NCBI GenBank assembly: GCA_033032175.1
Contig: CM065318.1
Coordinates: 4,774,001 to 4,838,000 of the forward strand
Direction of reading: 5' to 3'
Source of the DNA: Saturnia japonica
Taxonomy: Eukaryota > Arthropoda > Insecta > Lepidoptera > Saturniidae
Length of the DNA stretch: 64,000 bases
The notes beneath the pieces are model-generated. The model was not told where the DNA came from, did no database searches, and worked only from the letters and a program-made list of their open reading frames with translations. Numbering within the stretch: the first letter of the stretch is position 1; each line of letters begins with the position of its first letter. Below, piece after piece: positions 12,901-23,008 of the stretch. The position numbers were made by a program, and so were the translations under genes.

Positions 12901-15900
12901 GTAGCCGATTTCCGGGGGAGGGCTGGGGGGGGGGGGCTTTTGACAGCGGAATCGAGGCAATAGCGACGCTAGATCCTGCGGCCAAAAGCCCCCCTGCCCT
13001 TTCCCGGAAATCGGGTACGGTAGATCGTGACGTGAAATATCTCAGTAAAGACAAGAGGCGCTCACTCGTACAACGAAAAGGGATCAGCCATAATTCAAGT
13101 GTTCACGATTGCGATATCTATTGTTGTTATAGTTTATTTTTGTAATTTGATTTCTACAGCTTACACACTTCTCAACTGATTTAAAGCGTCCATAATCGTA
13201 TTATATATTATATTTAGCTTTAATAAAGAACTGATAATCGTAAAATCAACTTTCAAATTCAGTTAAGCTACATCTCTAAAACAATCATTTGATATAATAT
13301 GTTTGTCATGCTAGCCTTCTTAGGATGAACCAAGTATAAAATATTGGAACGCACGCAAAATATAAGTATATTTAATATAATACACCCATAATCAGAGACT
13401 GTTCAGCTACTCTGGTTTTTAAAAGACCATACTGATAAGAAGTAAATGTTCAGTTACATAATATTTTTAATAGAACAATCATTTCCAACCTCAATATCCA
13501 AACCATGCAATCCTTGCTTCGTCTCTACTTCAGCGTGCAGACGTACTACGTCCAATGCCTCGTAAAACAATCGATCCAACATCACAAACGTCGTAGCTGT
13601 GATCATTTCCAGCAACACTTTTAAAATTTGAGTAAATAGCTTACTGCGCTTAGTGGTGTGCGCTAAGGAATGAATGTCTACATATTTGCTTCGTTCCATC
13701 TGAAATTGATGCATTGATACAATTGATTTTATCAGCACTTACTCGGCGACATGTTAAGACGTACCTAACACGAAATAATATATGTAAATAATACTTATGT
13801 ACAAGGTAGGTATTTAGGTACAGCTATAAGATCTGTATGCATATCTAAGAACAAATATTGAAGCAATATATCTCAAAATTACAGATAAGTTTCGGCACGG
13901 AACATCTTTAACTTTATAGAGATTTTAACCACCATTACATAAATTGTCTGCACCAAATGTAGACGTCCCAATCGGTGTCGAAACTAGGAAGAAGTTTCTA
14001 AGTTTAATTCTCTGATGAGCATTTTCGGCAGCTAACCCCCTGCCTCATGAGCGCCGTATCCGCATTACTTAGTGCGTCCGAAAACCTGTGGCCTGCAATG
14101 TTAGCAATACCCTTTACGGCAATTTGCGGGTATCGCACTATCTCCTTTGAGTTGCGGAATTTGAAACTGTCATGTAGTGTTCCCTGATCTGTTGTATTTT
14201 CGTGTGTGTAATTCTTTCTTCATACATTTGTCCACAAAAGTTCTGTTGTAACAATGGCTATATATAATCAATAAGGCATTTATTTTAGTGTTAATACGAA
14301 TATTCAGTGACATCTCAGAAAGACCCAACCTAATGAACATCAGATATTATTACAATCTTTTGCTTTGATATTTCTCTAAACACCTACTAAGTGCTGTCCA
14401 TGAGACACTTTTATGTCAGCGGTCGTAACCATTTTAGTTTCAATGTATGTGAAATTACGGACAATGTAACCATTTTTCCCAACAAGAAGTGGCCTTGTGA
14501 TGTGATATCCTACCTTCTTTAACGGTAAAAGTGTGACCTTGTTATTTCTTTTTCGTCTAATATCCAACCGCTTAAAATAGCTCGTGATATAAACATTATC
14601 GTAGTCGATACTAGTCAAGTACATGTCATGGTATACAATGGCTGCATGTACGATGCGAAGGAAGAGCAGAGCTATACATATATCCATGATAGTTATCGCG
14701 GATCGCATTAATGATATTTTTTCTTCGAATGCGTGTGTTATTCGTGCGTTAGTTTCTTTTGCGTCCTGAAATACCAATTTAATAAAACTTATAGAGAACA
14801 TGCCTCGCGTCACAGTGGTAGTAAGCCTTACAATTGACCCGAAAGGTCGTGGGATCGATTCACGCACATGACTGGCTTCTGGGTGATGAGCATAATTTTC
14901 AGTTGTGTAAAATATTTATGTGTATGGAATACCAAATATTTGGTTATCATAACACGGGCTATGCTTATTTAGTTAGGAAAGTAGGTGCCTAACAGCTTAA
15001 CCTCTTAACAACTACCTAAGTAGGTACATATACGAATGGTTACTAAAATTCTGGTCTGATCTAAAGTTTCATTGTTTTTTTTTTAATTCGACCAATCAGT
15101 GCCGGCCCCATCTCTTTGTTATGCTAGAGCGAGATTGTCTTTTGGCGTCCTTTTTTTAGTCAACGCTTTCACGTTAAAATGTCATTTTTTGAATAGAAAT
15201 AAAAAAAAATTTCTCGAAATTGTCATTTGCATTTTCTCACACCTTGCCACCTGGCAGCTATGCAATCGCTCCTTTCGCTCTACCCCAGAGCCGGCACTGC
15301 AATCAACAGTAGCAGTTAGAAGCCAAACACTATTTAATGCTACATTTGTAAAGTGCCTAGAAATCTTGGAATATATAATTTTCACATTTATCGAATTAAG
15401 TATTATTTACCTACCTGTATATCGTAGAGTACATTATTATTTTTCGTATAAATTCTTAAGGTTATAGGTTCAGATTTGTCTGCGAGTTTCATTTTGATCC
15501 ACTTTAAAGTTGCGTAACCTTCTTCCAAGCCAGGATCGATCTATAAATATCATATTTAACTACAGGCTCTTGTCGCTTCATTTCCATTGTGCACATATTA
15601 ATAAAATAACTATGGAATATACGTACTATGTTATCAAAACTTTTTTTTTTTAAAATTGAAACTTCTTAGGCGGCGATTCGATAACTGGACGAGGTTTGAG
15701 AGAATTTATAGAATGCGTTACGTTTAGGCACACTTTGTTACATGAGACAGAAGATATATAATAGGTCTTTACATATGAAATTGCCGTTCTGCAGTACTGG
15801 CCTTTTCAAATCAAAATAATTTTTGTTTGGCTAAGAAATCTACTTTCAAATTAATTTTATTTTAAAAGCATGGAATTCTTTTTCCAAAAGTAGTCATTTG

Positions 15901-18900
15901 TTTATTGATTAGTGTTACATTTTCATCGCATTTCAATCTTTTTTGTCTTAATGGATACGTTAAAAATTCGAGTAATTATGGAATATGAGTACCTACTGTC
16001 GTGGCAGCAATGCGGCACAAGCGGCACGCAACATCGACGACGTTTACGGAGCTAACACTACAAACCAATGCACCACCTGTTATTGGTTTGCTCGCTTCCG
16101 TTCTGGGAATTTCGACCTGAAAAATGAACCTCGCGGTCGTCCGAAGACTTTGGTCGACAATGACGAATGAAAGGCGATTGTGGAAGCTGATGATACACAA
16201 TCTACGGCTGAATTAGCAGCAGCTTTCGACCTTAGCGTCAAAACAATATTGGTCCATTTGCGTCAAATTGGCAAGTTAAAAAGCTTGACAAATGGGTGCC
16301 CCACGAACTCAATGATCGCCAGCGCGAAGTACGCGTCGAGACGTGCCTTGCACTGCTCAACAGACACACAAATGAAGGAATTTTGAACCGCATTGTTACC
16401 TGCGATGTAAAATGGATTTTGTTTGATAACCGCAAGCGCTCATCAAGTTGGTTGGATCCTGGTTCAGCACCTAAACAATGCCCTAAACGAAAACTTACCC
16501 CTAGAAAAGTGATGGTCACTGTTTGGTGGTCCAGCGCCGGTGTGAGTCATCACAGCTTCTTACCAAACGGGGTGAGCATTACTGCAGATGTGTACTGTGA
16601 AGAACTGAACACAATGATGGAGAAGCTGGCACATCTCCAACCAGCATTGGTCAATCGCTCGTCTCCGCTGCTCCTGCACGACAACGCGCGACCTCATACT
16701 GCACAGCAGACGGTCTCCAAGTTGCAAGAACTGGGGTTGGAAGTTCTCCGTCATCCGCCCTACTCACCAGACCTTGCGCCTACAGACTACTACTTTTTCC
16801 AGAATTTGGATAACTCCTTGGCGGGAAAAAAATTCAATACCCGAGAGGCAGTACAAAATGCCTTTGAAGAATTTGTTGCCTCCCGTCCAGCTGATTTCTT
16901 TAAGAAGGGCATCAATAAACTGCCACTGCGCTGGCAAAGATGCATTGATTGCATGGGTGATGACTACTTCGATTAATAGAAATAAAAAATACATGAAAAA
17001 AATTCGTTTCAATTTTTTTATACAAAACGGCAATTTCATAGGTAAAGACCTATTTAATATAAACGAGATTTAAAAATTAGTTTACCAGTGAAGTTTCACT
17101 TCTGACCGTGTACTTTGTACGTACGTACTTTTTTTTTAACTCACGAAAGTTCAATGGGCAGGCCCATTAAGTTAGTTACCTGGTTTTTATAATTGCATAT
17201 ATTATTAACATTATCGACGGAATTCAGTGAGGTGCAAACGTGCGGTAACTTTACAGGCCAGCAAAGCATCCAAGCGGCTGTGTTTTGCATCGCATTGTAA
17301 CAAGTGATATAAGCGGACAAGAAAGCTTCGTTGCATATCATTTGAGAATAGTATAGTTGACTCTCGCATCTTTGTTTTAGTTTATTTAGATACGTTTTTA
17401 TAAATGTAACATTCTTCTCAAACTGATCTTTAGGTCTGAAAACAGTGGAATTTTAATAATTATGTAGTTACTTATCATATTTTTAAATGAAAACTTCTTT
17501 AGTAGGTAGTTTCTGTTGTAGGTAATTTGAAACGCGATGAAAAGAGAAAGCGGAACTAACAAAACAATTTTAACAAAAAAGAAAACCAACTTAAATTATT
17601 TTAAGGAGTTTCGTGATGTATCTTCGAAGTCAAATGTCCAATACCAATGAAATTACATATAGGATCACCCTTGAGGTTTCCTCATTCCAACAAAAAAAGA
17701 ATTATCTAAATCAGTTCATCAACAAAGAAGTTTCCTATAGAACTATTCTTGAAATTATACACCATGAAAATTATTGTAGAAATAACATTTGTGAGAGAGG
17801 AATTATTTAACAGCCAAAAGAGTTCAATGATCAAATGGAAAATGTTACTGATTCGCGGAACCCTGATGACTTTCCATGGTTTAGTGTAAGTACATGGCAT
17901 TGGTTAAGTACACCCATTTTTGTGTCAACATACAAACAAATTAAAATTGGCAAGTAAAGTTTTTATGTAATAAATGTTACAAACCGGATATTTTCATCGT
18001 TATCAAGGTTAAGATAAGTTGATCCATCGAATGATTCGTATGTTTGATTCATGTAATCGTAATCCTCGAGGAACTGCTGAATATCATCCTCTTCTATCTC
18101 ATGTTCCAATAAGGGAATTACATTGCTAAAGTACCTTTAAATAAATAGAATAACTGAATGGTAAATGACTACAAACACATTGTCAAGATACAATGTTTAA
18201 CAAAATTATAGTTGTTGTTGCTGATCTGCAAATATTGAAAAGCTTTTTTAGTTAACTGGTATTTGTATATATTATGTATCACTACGTTGCCTTATTTTTA
18301 GATTACATGCACATCATACGCGACATATTTACATATAACTTACTTACATGTCGTGTGGGCGATGTCAAATAAAGGTCATGTATTTACTTGAAGGTAATCT
18401 TAAAACGTGTTGTGTCGAAGCGACGAGTCCACTTTAAAGGGCTGGATTCAGAGGGGGACAGTAGGAGCATTAGCCTCTACTCTATTAGGTAGGTGCAATA
18501 TACGATTCTCGTAAAATACTTAAAGCCTTAAAACATATTCGCAATTCGTTCAAAATGATTCGGAGTCTCCGGACTGAACTTCCTAGACACCCGAAAGCAT
18601 CTCAACTTTTAAAATTTGGATATCTAATTTGTTATAGTTTCACCGTTGTTCATATGGACTTAGCCAGGTATGGGCAGCGTTTGCAACTGTTGCAACTCTA
18701 GCAACTGTAGCAAGTGTTGATAAGAGCTCGGTCGGAGTGCTCTCCAAGAAAGAGTAAATAATTTTGTAAAGCTGTTACCTATATAAAAAAAAGGTTTCCC
18801 TTGTTTGCCCCATAACCCCTTCCACCCCCGTCCGAAATCCTGAGTACGTCTATGCGTCCTTAATAATTAAATAAGCGAGGAATACTATAATGATATCGTT

Positions 18901-21314
18901 TTATGAAATTACATAACGAAGCAAAAACATCTTACTTGAGTGTTTCTGTTACTCTATAGATTTCAGATTGTAAACTCCGTATGGTCCTCTTAATAGGATT
19001 ATAAACGAGAAAGTATTTCTCTTTGGATATATTATAAGACAATTCAGAACTGCATCCAAACACCCTTACAACTTCTTTAGCATTCATTCCCATATTTGTT
19101 ATTGGACCTTAAACCAATGATTTAGGTAATAATAGGTACGTAACTATATCGGATTATTGCATGTCTGAGAAGTTTTAACCGCCTATAGTATCTCCAACCA
19201 ATATCACAATTTACTGAAATCAACTGAGGTTAGTCACTGATAGGTTACAATTCCTGAGGACAGTGTTGGCACACTTCGTGTATCAACTAGTCGATGAATA
19301 TGATTCGCAGCTCAAGTCAGTAAATACTGGAGTTCCGCAAGGCTCTGTACTTTTGCTCATTTTTTTTTCTTCTGAATATCAATGATGTGTCACCTTTGGG
19401 GTTCATATTCATTGTTATACAGATGACAGCACTGTCCAAGGTTAGTTCACACCTGCTAACATTCGGGGAGAATGAGAAAAGAGACGAGAAGAACTTGCCA
19501 TTAAATTTAACCAATCCGTGCTCCGCATATCCCCAATCCGTAAGGGGAGCAAGTAACTTGGTTGAGTTCAATGTCAAGAAAACTCAACCATAAAATCGCC
19601 GTTTTCGTCTCTCCCCACTCTTCATAACGTAGCGCTAGAAAATACTTATTCGCAGCGAAATTCAACTACAGGAATTACATCGAAAGTGTCAGCTGTATCT
19701 GCTTTACAAAACACTAGGTCAGCCTTGTATGGAATACTGTTCGCATCTTTGAGACGGTAATGAAAAATACCTCTTCGAAGCTCTGGACTGGTTGCAAATG
19801 ATGCGAAGTTACTAAGTTCATCGAACCTCTTCAGCTTTGCAGGGACATTGTCTCATGCGCTGGAACCACAAGCTTTCGTCTTATCTTTGCCGTACTGTGA
19901 AGCTGTGGAACTCTCTCCCGGGAAGTATGCTCTCTCCTTCATACAACAAGCATAACGTGAAGAGACATTTGAGCAAGCCAGAATGACAGTAGGATTTACG
20001 ATGGTTTACAGATTTCATGGTAGTTGCCGATGTTATTGTATTACACTGTGTTCACTATCATGTACAGCCGCTGTTGGCGCGTGTTAGTTATAAGGCATTA
20101 AATATTTCCCGCTAAACCTACCACCTCATAACCACTCCCCGCTCGGAATCAGTCCATCTCGGAACGCAAGCGCATCGCCACACGGACAAGGACAACGCCG
20201 CACGCTTTAAATAGTGATATAGCTCTTGATCTTTGTACAACTACTTGGAAGGCCTTCGCCGCGACATATAATTAAAATTCAAGAAGAGCTATCGTCGAGA
20301 TAAATTACATACCTATGCCACGAGTCACCATTACGCAGTAAGTTCCATATTTTACCCGAATCCCGCACCTAATATTTAAGGCCTATTTTGAGCTACACCA
20401 GCTGCTATACTCAACCTGCGACCCACTGATCTTTTTTGTGTGGCCAGCCTGTCAAAATATTTGTAGAATATGTTTTTATTACGCTGTTTAAAAAAAAGCT
20501 AATTGCAATTTCATTACATTTCACTGAATTATTCATTGAGAAAACTTGGTACCGCTTATTGTTATTAGATAAACTGTTATCAATATTGTCAAATACTTTA
20601 AATTCCATATTAAGAAAGGGTGCGCTCATTAAAATATGCACCTTCATAGATAACCCTTTCACCTGATATACCTGATTTCGGAAATCTCATTAAAATTAAG
20701 TTTTGGATGTACTATGATGTGGAAATTGTGGTTGTAAACTTATGTTGCGTGCCGCGGTAAACTGACTAAAACGACTTTGTGGCCTTTATAAAAAAATGGT
20801 CGAGTATCGCTGATGTACTTGAACGTGCTACAATAAAAAAGCACAATCTGTTAGCAGACACTTTTGGATGACGGTTTACATGAAGAAACGTGTAAAATAA
20901 ATATATTAATTAACCCACCTCCAACGACATAAGTTAGAACCACGGCTTTTAGAACTCCTCGACCAGGCTTACCGCAGTACATGAGAAGCGTTAATAATGA
21001 AATACATCTTAGTTGAGTAGAGACCACAGTGCATAAACCTATAACATGTACGCAGAAGTTTTAGTTGAAGAATTTTAATTACAAAGACTCTGATAATATT
21101 TTACTATACATTAGTACTATGTTTACGTACCTAAAACAGTGCATATGAATAAAGAAATTATTATTCTTATATTATCAGCTATAGGAATGTTTTTTATTAA
21201 GCAAACGTAGTATGTTTGACCAAGAACAAATCCTCCAGTGAAATAAAAAACTAAATTCATGAAACTTTTGAAATTACTTCTGACAAATGCCATTGTCTTT
21301 CGTTGTAGTAACAT
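9961..21314 (-). CDS. DC-STAMP domain protein, DCST1/DCST2/sneaky family
   Basis: Eleven minus-strand exons join in perfect phase: 21314-21131, 21038-20919, 19107-18936, 18134-17985, 17369-17180, 15540-15415, 14765-14388, 13699-13490, 11664-11453, 10355-10210 and 10130-9961. They total 2,058 nt, a 685-residue protein. Family marks include GKPGRGVL and GGPITN after the first membrane segments (residues about 80-105), a cysteine-rich loop (CNEAFLSAYITC), YDNVYITSYFKRLD and LLPLKK in the ectodomain, DRLFYEALDVVRLH, and NELCIPRP. Hydrophobic segments lie in exons 1, 2, 7, 8 and 9. The C-terminus is RING-like with eight cysteines (621, 624, 640, 645, 650, 653, 661, 664). Fly sneaky and mammalian DCST1/2 act in sperm at fertilisation, so a male germline role is inferred. 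The length is close to human DCST1. DCST1 versus DCST2 orthology is not settled. Start: first ATG after an in-frame TAA; ATG at 21,293 is an alternative. The exon-5 acceptor has a poor pyrimidine tract. Confidence 0.95.
10536..10660 (-). mobile_element. inverted copy of the poly(A)-tailed LINE 3' end
   Basis: A poly(T) run at 10,536-10,548 is followed by the reverse complement of the 5,990-6,142 3' end (GCCGCTGCGGCTTGTACAGC, then CTTGGGGGCGAGCGCGG). It lies in the intron between exons 9 and 10 of the DCST gene, in the gene's own orientation. Confidence 0.55.
12879..13043. repeat. near-palindromic element, about 65-bp arms with a G13 run
   Basis: The left arm contains CACGATCTACCGTAGCCGAT and TTCCGGGGGAGGG; the right arm carries the inverse, TTTCCCGGAAATCGGGTACG and GTAGATCGTGACGTG. 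Arms of about 65 bp flank a core of about 30 bp. The left arm contains an uninterrupted run of about 13 G. It is strongly GC-rich inside an AT-rich intron of the DCST gene (exon 8 to 9). It looks like a young fold-back MITE; no encoded protein. Confidence 0.75.
14802..14945 (+). repeat. tRNA-derived SINE
   Basis: An A-box-like CACAGTGGTAGTAAGC, a B-box-like GGGATCGATTC and the tail GGTGATGAGCATAA closely parallel the copy at 22,157-22,320. It ends just after exon 7 of the DCST gene begins on the other strand, so it abuts a coding exon. Confidence 0.6.
15764..17050 (+). mobile_element. mariner (DD34D) transposon, copy 1, inactive
   Basis: The element is 1,287 bp with inverted ends (GGTCTTTACATATGAAATTG and the inverse of CAATTTCATAGGTAAAGACC) flanked by TA. 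The transposase frame starts with ATG at 15,951. Mariner marks are WVPHEL (in the copy-2 frame), TCD, LLLHDNARPHTAQ and YSPDLAPTDYYFF; the last two aspartates are separated by 34 residues. The copy is broken by a frameshift just after the start, a TGA in place of a leucine codon near 16,168 and a further shift near 16,275; from 16,296 to 16,976 the frame is open. It sits in intron 5 of the DCST gene on the opposite strand. It is very similar to the copy at 49,312, suggesting fairly recent spread. Confidence 0.95.
19230..20060 (+). mobile_element. CR1/jockey-like LINE reverse transcriptase remnant
   Basis: Degenerate reverse-transcriptase motifs are legible: TGVPQGSVL near 19,330, LNINDV near 19,375, and in another frame HCYTDDSTV near 19,411-19,437, where the usual YADD is YTDD. 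A later segment reads PCMEYCSHL and EALDWLQM, typical of the C-terminal region of arthropod jockey/CR1-like elements. Several frameshifts and stops make it a pseudogene. It lies in intron 2 of the DCST gene. Its 3' tail (CATAACGTGAAGAGAC, near 19,950) recurs near 53,273. Confidence 0.75.
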
Positions 21315-22156
21315 TTCATTTAATTAATTATAAGAAATAAGGAACATGTACTATGTTAGTAAAACTGATAGGGAGATTTGTTTATTGTTTTTATATTTCA
21401 GTGTCATTTAAATGACAGATCTGTGTTATAAAAAAGGATGTCCTAAGCTAGTTATGTTCTATGGTTGCGGATTAAATATTTTATAGAGAGAAGACTTGTA
21501 ACAAAAAAAAACAGCTCACATTTGGTAAAAGTGAAACCTTCAGAAGATATAAAAATATTAACATTAACAGTACACGTGAACAATACACCACGCTGGCTAT
21601 GATGCCGTTTTCCAAGATTTAGTAATACATACGCAGGCGCACACATACGTACAAAGAGGAAACCAAGATAAAAGGAAACACTGTATATGTATAATGTATT
21701 TTATCTCATTCTCTCGCACGCTAAATCCTATAGATGTCTTTGCCTCTTTTTAGTTTCAAATCATAAGAGCGCTGAAGATTTTAGTTCAAAAACTTGTGTG
21801 CTAACTTAGGTTGTTTCCTTACAAGTCAAGAACAATTCATGTAATAGATGCTTTTAAAAGCAAAATACGAACAATATCTGCATACAGCCCCAATCATGTG
21901 TTCAGTGGACTTTGGTACTGGCATTCTAATATATTTGGCCCTTGCAAACTGGACTGGGGTCGCTATATTAATAAAATGTGTTTAATATTGATAATAACAA
22001 CATACGACAGTCCCACAACTGGACAAAACCCTTCATCTCGAGTAGGCACAGGTTTTTACCACTGCATGCGCAAATTTTTACATGGTTTTTCATTCAACGT
22101 TCAAAACTTTTCAATTTCCATTCACCATTAATGTTTTACTACTCAACATACGACAG

Positions 22157-22320
22157 GCCTCCTGGCGCAGTGGTAGTAAACGCTACTATTGAGCCGAGAG
22201 GTCGCGGGTTCGATCTCCGGCCATGACTGACTTTGTGTGATGAGCATAAATAACTCATTTGTGTGTGTCTCGGTGTTAATATCTATATATGTATGTATGT
22301 ATATCAACTTTTTAGTTACC
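22157..22320 (+). repeat. tRNA-derived SINE
   Basis: TGGCGCAGTGGTAG (A box, about 22,163) and GGTTCGATC (B box, 22,207-22,215) are spaced as in an RNA polymerase III promoter. The 3' part carries TGATGAGCATAA and a short (TATG)n run. The matching copy is at 14,802-14,945. A real tRNA gene is excluded because no cloverleaf with a closed acceptor stem forms. Confidence 0.7.
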
Positions 22321-22699
22321 ATATTACAACCTTTGTTTAGTTTGGAATTAAAATGGCCGTGTGTGAAATTGTGTCCTCATATACTTAAATGGAACAGTAA
22401 TTGTACACAAAAAAATCTTTAACACGATCTTATAGTGCAGATACGGACATTAATATTCAATGAAAATGTTATAAATACATATAATAATTTTATTTAAGAC
22501 AAAAGCATTTTTAAGTTTTTAGACTATATTTTATATCTTATCAGATGTGAATGCAGATACAAAATCCTTACTAATATTAAATTAAATTAAGAAACAGAAA
22601 TCAGTTAAAAACAGAATTAAGCAAATTTTATTAAATAAATTATTCGTTCACATTGGAATTGCAGTAGAAAAGACGAGAAGGTTCTGTATAGTTCCTGTC

Positions 22700-22860
22700 A
22701 CGAATCGTGATCACGAGGCCGTCATTGGTTGACCTAATTACGTATGCGCTTGCTTAGCCAATTACCGACAACGTCACTTTATTGGACCAACTTATTGGTC
22801 AAATTAAACGACGTATAATGATTAACCAATTACCGACAATTGCATCACTGATATGAACCA
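22700..22860. repeat. cluster of CCAAT/ATTGG motifs with a 14-bp direct repeat
   Basis: CCAATTACCGACAA occurs at 22,758-22,771 and again at 22,825-22,838. Around these are ATTGGTTGACC, ATTGGACCAA, TATTGGTCAA and GAACCAATCC. The cluster begins about 150 bp past the Usp14 stop. It may be the body of an old transposon or a regulatory cluster; the sequence does not decide. Confidence 0.4.
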
Positions 22861-22871
22861 ATCCTAAAAAG

Positions 22872-22877
22872 TTTATT
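22872..22877 (-). terminator. polyadenylation signal of Usp14
   Basis: AATAAA on the minus strand (TTTATT at 22,872-22,877) lies about 130 bases past the Usp14 stop codon at 23,009-23,011. It is the first canonical hexamer downstream. Confidence 0.5.
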
Positions 22878-23008
22878 GCGCAAGTCAAGGTTGTGCTCAC
22901 GACTCTTGACGGAAATTATATTTCGAGATTACTATTCAGAGTCGATTGATACTTGGGACAATAATATAATTCTAAAATCAGGCTTGTTTGAAGAGATCTC
23001 GGACGTTA

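Larger units (their letters stand above)
21315..23008. other. intergenic stretch between the DCST and Usp14 genes
   Basis: This 1.7-kb gap separates the start of the DCST gene from the stop of Usp14; both are on the minus strand, so it holds the Usp14 3' UTR and the DCST promoter region. It contains a SINE (22,157-22,320), a cluster of CCAAT/ATTGG words (22,700-22,860) and no coding exon that I can support. No TATA box is obvious upstream of 21,314. Confidence 0.5.

Noticed and set aside
22157..22230. tRNA gene
   Set aside because: A and B boxes are present, but the acceptor and anticodon stems do not close and a close copy at 14,802 shares the non-tRNA tail, so it is a SINE.
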